From Fortiea contorta PCC 7126 (GTDB lineage: Bacteria; Cyanobacteriota; Cyanobacteriia; Cyanobacteriales; Nostocaceae), in assembly GCF_000332295.1 (NCBI RefSeq), contig NZ_KB235930.1:2499395-2563394 (forward strand): 64,000 nt of DNA, given 5' to 3'. The position numbers and the translations under genes were made by a program. How positions within the stretch are numbered: the first letter of the stretch is position 1; the number at the start of each line of letters is the position of its first letter. Under the pieces are notes generated by a model. It was not told the origin of the DNA. It saw only the letters and a list, made by a program, of their open reading frames with translations, and searched no databases. Shown here piece after piece: positions 63,196-64,000 of the stretch.

Positions 63196-64000
63196 ATGCA
63201 CAATTCAGTTCCTTCTGCTCTCGCTCCTGAAAATTGGCCTTTTAGCTGGGAATTGTTACCGCAACCTGCATATATGGTGGGTGGTGCGGTGCGAGATGCG
63301 ATTCTGGGGAGGAGTCGTGGATATTTGGATTTAGATTTTGTTGTCCCAGCAGGTGCTGTAAAATTAGCAAGGGCGATCGCTAGTCGTTATCAAGCTGGTT
63401 TTGTCTTGTTGGATCGGCAACGACAAATCGCTCGTGTGGTGTTTCCCCATGCTACTGTTGATATTGCCCAGCAGGAAGGCGCTAGTTTAGAAACTGATTT
63501 GCATAGACGGGATTTCACGGTAAATGCGATCGCTTACAATCCCCATACTCAAGAAATCATCGATCCTCTCCAAGGCTTGGCTGATTTACAACAGGGTCGG
63601 CTGCGAATGGTGTCAGCTGCTAATCTTAGAGATGATCCTCTGCGGTTAATGCGAGCCTATCGCCAAGCTGCTCAACTGGATTTTACAATTGAACCGACTA
63701 CCCAATCTACAATTCGGGATTTAGCGTCACATATTATTAGTGTGGCAGCGGAACGAGTCCGGGTGGAAATTGGTTATCTATTAGCTAATTCTCCAGGTAC
63801 TCTCTGGATCACAAAGGCTTGGGAAGATGGTCTAATTACACCTTTGTTTCCCAACGCTACCCGCGAAAGCTGTAATCAACTCGCAGCAGTTGACCAAGCA
63901 GCCTGTTTCCTAGCCAAAACTTCGCCGCTCCTGGGGCGACAACTGCAAGAATCAGTCCGCAATACTATTAAAACAACTTGGCTAGGAATTGCTAAACTTG
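63196..64000 (+). CDS. cca: CCA tRNA nucleotidyltransferase / poly(A) polymerase, N-terminal part
   Basis: 268 complete codons are inside the window; the gene runs off the right edge. From ATG 63196 (MHNSVPSALAPENWPF), the nucleotidyltransferase head is clear: YMVGGAVRDAILG, then the catalytic DLDFVVP, DLHRRDFTVNAIAYNP, and the RNA-binding LRDDPLRLMRAYRQAAQLDF. Class II CCA-adding enzymes put CCA on tRNA 3' ends; some cyanobacterial paralogues add only CC or only A, which cannot be judged from this part. Confidence 0.92.
   Translation, partial: MHNSVPSALAPENWPFSWELLPQPAYMVGGAVRDAILGRSRGYLDLDFVVPAGAVKLARAIASRYQAGFVLLDRQRQIARVVFPHATVDIAQQEGASLETDLHRRDFTVNAIAYNPHTQEIIDPLQGLADLQQGRLRMVSAANLRDDPLRLMRAYRQAAQLDFTIEPTTQSTIRDLASHIISVAAERVRVEIGYLLANSPGTLWITKAWEDGLITPLFPNATRESCNQLAAVDQAACFLAKTSPLLGRQLQESVRNTIKTTWLGIAKL

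Overview
The window comes from a filamentous, heterocyst-type cyanobacterium (Nostocales; Fremyella/Tolypothrix/Calothrix/Nostoc-like). The evidence is phycobilisome genes throughout, many GCGATCGC-type octamers, heptanucleotide tandem repeats, MITE-like elements, and cyanobacteria-only families (DUF3288, DUF1995, DUF3082, Ycf34). Gene content closely parallels Fremyella diplosiphon, the model for type 3 chromatic acclimation (CA3). This rests on recalled families and motifs, not on a search.

Layout. 1-2.0 kb: Rsb partner-switching module (RsbR tail, RsbS, RsbT, kinase-phosphatase fusion). 2.1-10.9 kb: housekeeping genes (ClpC, AI-2E-type permease, phospholipase-D/HhH lipoprotein, cysteine desulfurase, VapBC, DUF1995). 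10.9-30.8 kb: light-harvesting region with three phycocyanin operons: cpc3, whose proteins are almost free of Met and Cys; cpc1 with cpcEF; and cpc2 (cpcBA plus linkers H, I, D). It also holds pebAB, pcyA, an S-type bilin lyase, HEAT-repeat lyase-like proteins and an orphan phycobiliprotein-like protein. 30.9-35.1 kb: a cassette with two Y-RNA-like ncRNAs, a Ro60/TROVE-like protein, a 66-residue possible beta-grasp protein, an unknown 275-residue protein and a ThiF/E1-like protein. 35.2-42.8 kb: rcaC-rcaF-rcaE colour-sensing cluster, then ankyrin and HEAT genes. 42.8-45 kb: arfB followed by decayed DNA (HNH and NACHT remnants, a MITE). 45.2-49.5 kb: cpeCDESTR phycoerythrin linker/lyase/activator operon. 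49.7-64 kb: housekeeping genes (ispE, rsmA, a cobalamin-riboswitch operon with cobK, K+ channel, argD, tsaB, ycf34, start of cca).

How it fits together. RcaE would sense red/green light and signal through RcaF to RcaC. RcaC-type L boxes (TTGCACA-N4-TTGCACA or near matches) lie upstream of cpcB2, pcyA and cpeC, as expected if one regulator raises red-light phycocyanin and phycocyanobilin synthesis and represses phycoerythrin linkers. CpeR from the cpe operon would activate pebAB and the phycoerythrin subunit genes (cpeBA, not in this window). cpc3 looks like the sulfur-sparing phycocyanin.

The most novel part is the Ro60/Y RNA/ThiF cassette. Its first ncRNA appears to be a Y RNA stem carrying one tRNA-like fold at its tip and built into a second tRNA-like fold at its base.
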